NCBI RefSeq assembly: GCF_000423905.1
Contig: NZ_AUIW01000001.1
Span: 62,001 to 126,000 of the forward strand
From: Thermus antranikianii DSM 12462
GTDB taxonomy: Bacteria > Deinococcota > Deinococci > Deinococcales > Thermaceae
Length of the DNA: 64,000 bases
Reading direction: 5' to 3'
Shown here: positions 42,016 through 49,122 of the stretch, in pieces
How the letters are laid out: each line of letters opens with the position of its first letter
Numbering within the stretch: the first letter of the stretch is position 1
Notes under the pieces: model-generated
Told to the model about the DNA's origin: nothing
The model's database searches: none
What the model saw: the letters and a program-made list of their open reading frames with translations, nothing else
Made by a program: the position numbers and the translations under genes

Positions 42016-43686
42016 TTACTCCGCCGCCCGCCGCACCTCCAGGGAGCGAAGCCGGTTCACCGCTGCCCCCAGCTCCAAAGAGCGCACTTCGGCTACCTCA
42101 GGGGCCTCTTCCAGGGAAAAAAGGTCCTCTACCCTTCCCAGTACCTCCTCCACCAGCTCCCGCAAAGGAGTTTTGCCGTCCGCCTGCCGCCAAAGCCGCT
42201 GGAGCCATGCCCCCAAAGCCCGCACCTGGGCGTTTTCAAAAAGGTCCAAGGCGGATAGGTCCACCACCTCCTCCCCGTAGACCAGCTCCCTGAGGCCCCG
42301 ACCCTTCACCCGGGCCTTCCTGCCCCGCCTGGGATCAAAGCTTTCGGGCAAGGGAGCCCGGGAAGCCACGGCAAGGGGATACCGAGGCTCGCCAAAAGCC
42401 CGCCCCGTGGGATGGGCTTGGGCGATGGCCTTGGCCTCCAGGGTGGCCTCCCTCGGCCGGTACTCCTCCAGAAGCAAGACCGTGTCTGCCAGGTCCAGGT
42501 AGTCCCCCACCCCGCCCACCACCAGGATCAGGCTCACCCCCCTGGCCTTAAAGTCCTGAACCCGGTCCAAAAGGGGGGTGAGGGTTTCCCGCCGCACCAG
42601 GGCCTGCATACGGGCATCCCGCACCAGGAGGTTGGTGGCAGAGGTATCCTCGTCCAAGAGAAGCACCCGGGCACCCAGCTCCAGGGCCTCCAGGATGGCG
42701 GCCGCCAGGCTGGTGGACCCCGAGGCATCCTCCGTGGAGAAGAAAGAGGTGTCCTGGCCCAGGGGAAGGTCGTGCACGAAGGGCCTTAGATCCACGCCCT
42801 TCACGCTTCGGCCATCCTCCGACTGGACCCTCTGGGCCAGGGCATGGGTCACCACCCACTCCCGCCCATCCCCGGGAATATGGGGATAGACCCCGTGAAC
42901 CAAGGCCTCGAGGAGGGTGGTTTTCCCATGGAAGCCTCCGCCGGTGATAAGGGTGAGGCCCTGGGGGAGGCCCATCCCAAAGACCTCACCCTTGTGGGGT
43001 ACGCGGAAGGAAACCCGCAAGGAAGGGGGGCTTTGGAAGGGAACCGCCCCCCTTAAGGGCTTCTGGCTTACCCCGCTTTCCCGGGGAAGGATGGCCCCAT
43101 CCCCCACGAAGGCCACCAGGCCCCTTTGGGGAAGGCTCTCCTGAATATAGGCAAAGTCCTCCACCTGCTGGACCTGGGATACCAGGGCCCTCCCATCCAG
43201 TTCCCACAGAAACCCCCGAAGGTGCTCCACCAGGGCCCGGAAAAGCCTCTCCGCCTCCTTACCCAAAATCCTTCGGCCCGAGGCGGGAAGCCCCACCCGG
43301 AAACGCAGGTAAAGCGCCTCTTGGCCAAGATGGGCTCCAGCCCGCCGCAACACCTTGGGGCTTTCCACCTCTACAAAGACCCTCCCCGAGTGCCCGCTCC
43401 CCCCGCAAAAGGGCAGGTGGCGGAACCGGGCCTTGAGGGACCTGAGGAGGAAGTCCTCCACCGCTACCCGGCCCATGGGGTGGCGGTAGATCCGAAGTCC
43501 CTCCACGGCCTTGGCAGGGTAGCGCACCTCCACAACGCTTGGGGTGGCGAAGGGATCCCCCTGCACGTGGACAAAGCGCAGGTCAAACCCCTCACCCCTC
43601 CAGGTTCCCTTTAGATCCTTGTAAAAAGGGTAAGGCCTCCCCTCGAGGGAGGCCAGGAAAGGAAAAAGCTCCTCTAGCCGCCGCAC
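42016..43686 (-). CDS. ABC-class ATPase (PF09818-type)
   Basis: A 556-residue soluble ABC-fold ATPase of the family annotated as predicted ABC-class ATPase. The N-terminal domain (about residues 1-235) contains FCGGSGHSGRVFVE. The nucleotide-binding part has Walker A GGGFHGKTTLLEAL and Walker B VLLLDEDTSATNLL. There are no membrane helices. A trypanosome homologue takes part in RNA editing, but the bacterial role is not known to me. It is sandwiched with gaps of 9-10 bases between an aminotransferase and the aldehyde oxidoreductase, so it probably serves that pathway or its cofactor. Confidence 0.82.
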   Translation of the reverse strand: MRRLEELFPFLASLEGRPYPFYKDLKGTWRGEGFDLRFVHVQGDPFATPSVVEVRYPAKAVEGLRIYRHPMGRVAVEDFLLRSLKARFRHLPFCGGSGHSGRVFVEVESPKVLRRAGAHLGQEALYLRFRVGLPASGRRILGKEAERLFRALVEHLRGFLWELDGRALVSQVQQVEDFAYIQESLPQRGLVAFVGDGAILPRESGVSQKPLRGAVPFQSPPSLRVSFRVPHKGEVFGMGLPQGLTLITGGGFHGKTTLLEALVHGVYPHIPGDGREWVVTHALAQRVQSEDGRSVKGVDLRPFVHDLPLGQDTSFFSTEDASGSTSLAAAILEALELGARVLLLDEDTSATNLLVRDARMQALVRRETLTPLLDRVQDFKARGVSLILVVGGVGDYLDLADTVLLLEEYRPREATLEAKAIAQAHPTGRAFGEPRYPLAVASRAPLPESFDPRRGRKARVKGRGLRELVYGEEVVDLSALDLFENAQVRALGAWLQRLWRQADGKTPLRELVEEVLGRVEDLFSLEEAPEVAEVRSLELGAAVNRLRSLEVRRAAE

Positions 43687-43695
43687 CCTTCCAGG

Positions 43696-45021
43696 TTAGC
43701 CCAAAGCCCCAACCTCCACCTGCTTGAGGGCGCGGGAAAGGCGCTCCACACCTTCCAAGAACTCCTCCTCCTTTATGGTGAGGGGTGGAGCCACCACCAG
43801 GATGTTGTGCTTGACCAGGAGGTAAACCCCCTCCTGCCACAAAGCCGTTTGTAGGGCCTGCATGGCAGGGCTAAAGGGAGCATGCCAGGGAGAAAGGGGT
43901 TCCTTGGTGCCCCGGTCCCGGACCAGCTCTACGGCGTAAAAGGCCCCAAGCCCCCGGACATCCCCCACCACGGGATGCCGGTCCTTTAGGGCCTTAAGGC
44001 TTTCCTGGAAGAAACCCTCCATGGCCAAAACCCGCTCGAAGATGCCTTCCTCTCGGTAGACCTGGAGGGAAGCCAGCCCCGCCGCCACCGCCAAGGGATG
44101 ACCAGAGTAGGTGTGTCCCGTAGGCAAGGGATTTTCGTCAAAGTAACGGGCCAGGGTTTCCCGCACGAGCACCCCTCCTAAGGGCACGTAGGCGGAGGTG
44201 ACCCCCTTAGCAAAGGTGATGAGGTCGGGAACCACGCCAAACCGCAGGGCGGCAAAGGCTGCTCCCAGACGCCCGAAGCCGGTCATCACCTCGTCAAAGA
44301 CCAAAAGGATGCCATGTCGATCGCAAAGGGCCCGCACCCCCTCGAGGTACCCTTCCGGGTAGACGATGACGCCATTGGAGCCCACCACGGGCTCCAGGAA
44401 GATGGCCGCCACCCGCTTGGGATCCTCGTGGAGGAGAACCCTCTCCAGGTGGTCCAGGGCCCGGGTGGTTTCCTCCCTGGGGTCTTCCGTGTAAAAGGGG
44501 CTCCGGTAGGGATAGGGAGCGAAGAAGTGGACTACCCCGGGGGCAGTGCCCGGTTCGGAAGGCCAGCGGCGGTTTTCCCCGGTAAGGCTGGCGGAGGCGT
44601 GGGTGGCCCCGTGGAAGGACCGGTAGGCGGCAAGGACCTTGAAGCGGCCGGTGAGGTGGCGCACGAACTTCAGGGCGTCCTCGTTGGCCTCGGTACCCGA
44701 GGGGGTGAAAAAGACCCTGGCTCCTTCGGGCCAGGGAGAAAGGTCGGACAAGGCCTTGGCGAGAAGGGCCCGCTTATCGTGGAAAAGACTAGGGGCCGCA
44801 TAGGCCAAGGTGGCCGCCTGCTCGGCAATGGCCCGCACCAGCCTAGGGTGGCCATGGCCCAGGTTCAAGGCCACCAGGCCGCTGGAAAGGTCCAGGTAGC
44901 GCCGCCCCTCCTCGTCGTACAGCCAGACTCCCTCCCCCCGCACCACCAAGGGGGGGTTAAGGGAAGCCTGGGCCACCCAGGGGGTAAGGACGTGCTTCTT
45001 GTGGAGGGCTTTTAGGTTCAT
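43696..45021 (-). CDS. Class III pyridoxal-phosphate aminotransferase
   Basis: Transfers the amino group of an omega-amino compound (for example beta-alanine, GABA, putrescine or taurine) to a keto acid, producing an aldehyde. The 441-residue protein has GTEANEDALKF (phosphate binding), the cofactor Asp in LVFDEVMTGFGR and the Schiff-base Lys in TFAKGVTSAYVPLGG. Start ATG 45021 follows GGGGGAG. First gene of an operon whose last gene oxidises aldehydes, suggesting a two-step amine-to-acid route. The exact substrate cannot be read. Confidence 0.87.
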   Translation of the reverse strand: MNLKALHKKHVLTPWVAQASLNPPLVVRGEGVWLYDEEGRRYLDLSSGLVALNLGHGHPRLVRAIAEQAATLAYAAPSLFHDKRALLAKALSDLSPWPEGARVFFTPSGTEANEDALKFVRHLTGRFKVLAAYRSFHGATHASASLTGENRRWPSEPGTAPGVVHFFAPYPYRSPFYTEDPREETTRALDHLERVLLHEDPKRVAAIFLEPVVGSNGVIVYPEGYLEGVRALCDRHGILLVFDEVMTGFGRLGAAFAALRFGVVPDLITFAKGVTSAYVPLGGVLVRETLARYFDENPLPTGHTYSGHPLAVAAGLASLQVYREEGIFERVLAMEGFFQESLKALKDRHPVVGDVRGLGAFYAVELVRDRGTKEPLSPWHAPFSPAMQALQTALWQEGVYLLVKHNILVVAPPLTIKEEEFLEGVERLSRALKQVEVGALG

Positions 45022-45074
45022 CTCCCCCTGAGTATACCCGCCCCTCCATAAGCTCTTGCACGGCCCAAGGGGGC

Positions 45075-45105
45075 TTGCGGCTATAACGATAATGGTTTAT
45101 CATTA
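45075..45105 (+). promoter_or_regulatory. Leaderless promoter and palindromic operator of the metal-binding protein gene
   Basis: TTGCGG (45075-45080), a 17-base spacer, and TATCAT (45098-45103), which ends six bases before ATG 45110. GATAATGGTTTATCATTA (45088-45105) holds two interlocked inverted repeats: GATAA/TTATC and TAATG/CATTA. It overlaps the -10 box. In front of a zinc/manganese uptake gene this is a candidate site for a Fur-family (Zur/Mur) or MntR-type repressor. Confidence 0.6.
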
Positions 45106-45109
45106 CCTT

Positions 45110-45970
45110 ATGCCACGGCTAGCCCTGTTGCTCCTTCTCCTTTCCCAAGCCTGGGCCCAGGTGCAGGTGGCGGCCACCACCCCCCTCCTGGCCGACCTGG
45201 TGTCCCAGGTGGGGGGGAACCGGGTCAAGGTAGAAAGCGTGGTCCCCCCAGGGGCCGACCCCCACACCTTTGAACCCACCCCCAGCACCGCCAAAAACCT
45301 GGCCCGAAGCCGCCTTCTCTTCGCCAACGGCCTCGGCCTCGAGGCCTTCTTGCCCAAGCTGCAACGCCTCCTCCCCCAAGGCGCCCGGGTGGTGAAGCTG
45401 GCGGAAGGGCAACCCAGCCTCATCTGCCAGGAGGAACACCAAGAGGAAAGCCTGGAGGAACGGGAGCACGCCCACGGCCCCTGCAACCCCCACCTCTGGC
45501 TGGACCCCACCTACGCCCTGCGCTATGCCGAGCGCATCGCCCAGGAACTCGCCCAGCTGGACCCCAAAGGAAAGGCCATCTACCAGGCCAACCTAAAGCG
45601 CTTTAGGGCGGAGGTGGAAAAGCGCGATAAGGCCTTCCAAGCCTGCAACCTAAAGGGCCTCAAGGTGGTCACCCAGCACGATGCCTTCGCCTATTTTGCC
45701 CGCCGGTACGGCCTCCAGGTGGTGGGTAGCCTCACCGCCTCGGGGGTGCAGGAGGCGGGAAGCCGGACCTTCCTCACGCTCCTGGAGCGAGCGCGCCGGG
45801 AGGGGGTAAAGCTGGTCCTGGCCGAACCCCAGTTCCAGGGAACCGCCCTCAAGGCCCTGGCTGAGGCCCTGGGAGCCCGCATCGTCGTCCTCTATACCGA
45901 CACCCTGGACCGAAAGGTGCCCACCTATCTGGATTTACTGGACCATAACCTTAAGGCTCTATGCCCATAA
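45110..45970 (+). CDS. Zinc/manganese ABC transporter substrate-binding protein (ZnuA-like)
   Basis: Cluster A-I periplasmic metal receptor, 286 residues with a Sec signal peptide (MPRLALLLLLLSQAWAQ). Metal ligands are recognisable as His in ADPHTFEP, NPHLWLDP and VTQHDAF, and Asp in LYTDTLD. An acidic, His-containing loop (EEHQEESLEEREHAHG) before the second ligand is typical of zinc-binding members and may collect zinc. Start ATG 45110 follows the -10 box by six bases. No permease or ATPase gene is adjacent; galK follows seven bases later. Confidence 0.87.
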   Translation: MPRLALLLLLLSQAWAQVQVAATTPLLADLVSQVGGNRVKVESVVPPGADPHTFEPTPSTAKNLARSRLLFANGLGLEAFLPKLQRLLPQGARVVKLAEGQPSLICQEEHQEESLEEREHAHGPCNPHLWLDPTYALRYAERIAQELAQLDPKGKAIYQANLKRFRAEVEKRDKAFQACNLKGLKVVTQHDAFAYFARRYGLQVVGSLTASGVQEAGSRTFLTLLERARREGVKLVLAEPQFQGTALKALAEALGARIVVLYTDTLDRKVPTYLDLLDHNLKALCP

Positions 45971-45977
45971 TGGAGGC

Positions 45978-47021
45978 ATGGGGTTTAAAGAAGTCTTCGG
46001 CACCCTGCCCGAGGCCAGCGCCCAGGCCCCGGGGCGGGTGAATCTCTTGGGGGAGCACACCGACTATCAGGAGGGCTACGTCCTTCCCACCCCCCTCCCC
46101 TACTTCACCCAAGTGGAGGCCGCCAAAGGGGAGGGCCGGGTAGAGGCCTACAGCGAGGAGCTCAAGGAGCTCAGGGCCCGGCCTTTGGAAAGCCCGGCCC
46201 AAGGGGACTTTCTGGACTACCTCCTGGGGGTGGTCTGGGCCCTGAGGGAGGCGGGGTACGAGGTTCCCGGGGCTCGCTTTTACGTGCGGAGCAGGGTACC
46301 CATAGGGGCGGGGCTTTCCAGCTCGGCGGCCCTCGAGGTGGCGGCGCTAAAGGCCCTGCGCATCCTCTACCGCCTGCCCCTTTCCGACAAGGAAATCGCC
46401 CTTTTGGGCCAGAAGGCGGAGGTGGAGTACGTGGGGGTGCGCTGCGGCATCATGGACCAGATGGCCGCCAGCCTGGGCGAGGTGGGCAAGGCCCTTTTCC
46501 TGGACACCCGGACCCTGGAACACGAGAACCTACCCCTTCCTCCAAGGAGCCGGGTGGCCGTCCTAGACCTGGGCTTAAAGCGGCGCCTGGCCAGCGCCGG
46601 GTACAACGAAAGGCGCAAGGAAGCGGAGGAGGCAGCCAGGCGGCTTGGGGTGCGAAGCCTTAGGGACATCGGGGACCTTTGCCTGGTGGAGAGCCTTCCC
46701 TCCCCCTTGGACAAAAGGGCGCGGCACATCGTGGGAGAGAACCTCCGGGTGCTAAGGGGGGTAGAAGCCCTACGAAGAGGGGACGCCCGGGCCTTCGGCG
46801 AACTGATGGTGCAAAGCCATCGCTCCCTCTCCCAAGACTATGGGGTGAGCCTCCCGGAACTGGACGCCCTGGTGGAGGAAGCCCTGAGGGCCGGGGCCTA
46901 TGGGGCCAAGCTCACGGGAGCAGGGTTCGGCGGGGCGGTGGTGGCCCTGGTGCCCGAAGACCGCATGGAAGGTTTCCAAAACCACCTCCTCTCCCGTTTT
47001 CCCCATCTCCGCATCCTTTGA
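45978..47021 (+). CDS. galK: Galactokinase
   Basis: Phosphorylates galactose to galactose-1-phosphate (Leloir pathway). The 347-residue GHMP kinase has the galactokinase signature APGRVNLLGEHTDYQEG, the ATP motif PIGAGLSSSAALEVA, the catalytic Asp in CGIMDQMA and the third motif AKLTGAGFGG. Start ATG 45978 follows GGAGG. It sits seven bases after the metal-binding protein gene with no other galactose genes nearby, which is an odd pairing. Confidence 0.94.
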   Translation: MGFKEVFGTLPEASAQAPGRVNLLGEHTDYQEGYVLPTPLPYFTQVEAAKGEGRVEAYSEELKELRARPLESPAQGDFLDYLLGVVWALREAGYEVPGARFYVRSRVPIGAGLSSSAALEVAALKALRILYRLPLSDKEIALLGQKAEVEYVGVRCGIMDQMAASLGEVGKALFLDTRTLEHENLPLPPRSRVAVLDLGLKRRLASAGYNERRKEAEEAARRLGVRSLRDIGDLCLVESLPSPLDKRARHIVGENLRVLRGVEALRRGDARAFGELMVQSHRSLSQDYGVSLPELDALVEEALRAGAYGAKLTGAGFGGAVVALVPEDRMEGFQNHLLSRFPHLRIL

Positions 47022-47056
47022 CCGGCCTAGCCCCCTCGGCCAGGTAAGCTAAGGGC

Positions 47057-48529
47057 ATGGAAAAGCCAAGCCTCCTCCCCCTCCTGGATGCCCGCCTTCC
47101 CCTAAGCGAGGAGAAGGTGGCCGAGGCGGCCCGGCTTGCCGGGATACCCCTGGCCCAGGCCTGGGGGGTGGTGCGCTACTACCCCCGGTACCGGGGCCTG
47201 CCCCAGGGAAGGCTCCTGGTGGACGATCCCGTGGCCCGGGCCCGGGGATTCGCCCGCCTCCTAGAGGGAGCCGACGGAACCCATCCTCCCTTGGGCCTCG
47301 AGGCCCTCTCCCCCATCCACGTGCGGGTGGAAGGGGAGAAACGCTATGTGGAATGGGAAGGCCGGCTCATCCCCTTTAAGGAGTTTCGCCTCCCCTTCGC
47401 CCTAGGGCATGGGAACCGGCTTCTCCCTCCCGAACCCATCCTGGAACTTGACCAGTATGAAGCGCTGGGAGGGTTGGTGTTCTTGCGGAGGGCCCTGAAA
47501 AACCTCCTAGCCCCGGAGGCCATCCTCAAGGCCGTGGAGGAGGCTGGACTCCTGGGCCGGGGAGGAGCCGCCTTTCCCGCCCACATCAAGATGCGGGCCG
47601 TGGCCCGGGGGGAGCCCCCCAGGTATCTGGTGGTGAACGCCGACGAATCGGAACCGGGCAACTTCAAGGACCGCTTCCTCCTGGAGCACCATCCCTTCCT
47701 GGTCCTGGAGGGAACGCTTTTGGCCGCCCTGGCCATTGGGGCAAGCCAGGTCTTCCTCTACGTGCGGGATGAGTTCGAAGCCGCCATCCTGGGCCTGGAA
47801 AAAGCCATCCACCAACTTGAGGAAGCTGGCCTCCTTCCCGTTCCCACGCAGGTCTTTACCAGCGGGGGCCTCTACATCTGCGGCGAGGAAACCGCCCTTC
47901 TGGAGTCCATGGAGGGCAAGAGGGCCGAGCCCCGCTTAAAGCCCCCTTTTCCCGTGGAAAGAGGCCTGTGGGGAAGGCCCACCCTGGTGCAAAACGTGGA
48001 AACCCTGGCCAACCTGCCCCTGATCCTTAGGGAGGGCCCGGGAACCTGGCGTCAAAAGGAACCCAAGCTCTTCTCCATTACCGGGGACGTGGCCAAGCCG
48101 GGGCTTTACGAGCTTCCCCTGGGAACATCCTTGGAAGACGCCTTACGGAAAGCTGAAGGCGAGCCAGAGGGGCTGAAGGCCGTGCTCCTGGGCGGAGCCG
48201 CAGGGGTGTTTACCCGCGATTTCGCCTTCCCTTTGCGCTACAAGGGTAGGCTTCCCTTGGGAGCCGGCGCCATCGTGGCCTTCGGAAAGGAGGTGGACCT
48301 GTGGGAAGTCCTTTTGGGCCTGGCCGAGTTTTTCCGGGAGGAGTCCTGCGGGAAGTGCTTCCCCTGTCCTTTGGGCACGGCGGTGCAGGTGGAGATGGTG
48401 AGGCGGCGGGAAAGGAACCGGGACCTGGTTCACCACCTGGGACAGGCCCTCAAGGGAAGCCTGTGCGGCCTAGGCCAGTCCGCCTACTGGGCCTACCAAA
48501 GCCTGTTGGAGGTGGAAGGTGCGGCTTAA
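47057..48529 (+). CDS. NuoF/HoxF-like diaphorase subunit of a formate-dehydrogenase-type complex
   Basis: Flavoprotein subunit of 490 residues that exchanges electrons between NAD and Fe-S clusters. It has the FMN motif GRGGAAFP, NADESEPGNFKDR for NADH, YICGEETALLES, and the [4Fe-4S] ligands C431, C434, C437 (ESCGKCFPC) and C470. Residues 15-45 (LSEEKVAEAARLAGIPLAQAWGVVRYYP) resemble the helical start of NuoE, but the [2Fe-2S] thioredoxin-like part of NuoE is missing. First of three genes ending with a molybdopterin oxidoreductase, matching NAD-linked formate dehydrogenases. Confidence 0.85.
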   Translation: MEKPSLLPLLDARLPLSEEKVAEAARLAGIPLAQAWGVVRYYPRYRGLPQGRLLVDDPVARARGFARLLEGADGTHPPLGLEALSPIHVRVEGEKRYVEWEGRLIPFKEFRLPFALGHGNRLLPPEPILELDQYEALGGLVFLRRALKNLLAPEAILKAVEEAGLLGRGGAAFPAHIKMRAVARGEPPRYLVVNADESEPGNFKDRFLLEHHPFLVLEGTLLAALAIGASQVFLYVRDEFEAAILGLEKAIHQLEEAGLLPVPTQVFTSGGLYICGEETALLESMEGKRAEPRLKPPFPVERGLWGRPTLVQNVETLANLPLILREGPGTWRQKEPKLFSITGDVAKPGLYELPLGTSLEDALRKAEGEPEGLKAVLLGGAAGVFTRDFAFPLRYKGRLPLGAGAIVAFGKEVDLWEVLLGLAEFFREESCGKCFPCPLGTAVQVEMVRRRERNRDLVHHLGQALKGSLCGLGQSAYWAYQSLLEVEGAA

Positions 48530-49121
48530 GGTGAACGGACAAGAGGTGGAGGTCCAGGAAGGAACCCTCCTCCTGGAGATCACGGATCCTCCCCACCTGT
48601 GCTACCATCCCCACACGGAAACCCGGGGGCTTTGCCGCCTCTGCCTGGTGGAGGTGGACGGCCGCCTGCTTCCCGCCTGCGCTACCCAGGCCCAGGAGGG
48701 CATGGAGGTGAGAACGGACACGGAAGACCTCCGAATCCTCCGTCGAACCCTCCTGGAATGGCTAGCCCTGACCACAGACCTGAGCCAGGCCCCCTCCCTT
48801 TTAGAGCTCCTGAAGGCCCATCAGGGCCAACCCCAGCGTTGGGGCAGCGTATCCCTGAGCCGAAGGGAACGGAAGCCTATCCGGGACAACCCCTTCTTCC
48901 TGAGGGACTACGCCAAGTGCGTGAACTGCCGCCGTTGCGTGGACGCTTGCGGGGACGGGATCATGGGGGTGTACGCCCTCACCCTGGAGGGGAGGGGCCT
49001 CATGGCCCACCCCACCACCCCCCTGGACCGGCCCCTTCCCGAAACCCCCTGCGTCTTCTGCGGCAACTGCATCCAGGTTTGTCCCACAGGGGCCCTCAGA
49101 CCCTTGAGCATGGAGGTGTAG
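48519..49121 (+). CDS. HoxU/NuoG-like iron-sulfur subunit
   Basis: Electron-transfer subunit of 200 residues. An N-terminal [2Fe-2S] ferredoxin domain uses C28, C39, C42 and C54. Two C-terminal [4Fe-4S] motifs are C134, C137, C140, C144 and C178, C181, C184, C188. The His-Cys3 cluster that usually lies between them in NuoG and HoxU is absent. It starts at GTG 48519 inside the preceding gene and ends two bases before the catalytic subunit, so it bridges the flavoprotein and the molybdopterin subunit. Confidence 0.83.
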   Translation: MRLKVNGQEVEVQEGTLLLEITDPPHLCYHPHTETRGLCRLCLVEVDGRLLPACATQAQEGMEVRTDTEDLRILRRTLLEWLALTTDLSQAPSLLELLKAHQGQPQRWGSVSLSRRERKPIRDNPFFLRDYAKCVNCRRCVDACGDGIMGVYALTLEGRGLMAHPTTPLDRPLPETPCVFCGNCIQVCPTGALRPLSMEV

Positions 49122-49122
49122 G

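Noticed and set aside
40686-42293. A 535-codon open frame on the plus strand opposite the aldehyde oxidoreductase gene
   Set aside because: It is antisense to a convincing gene, its translation is rich in Gly, Pro, His and Arg with no recognisable motif, and such long mirror frames are expected in high-GC DNA.
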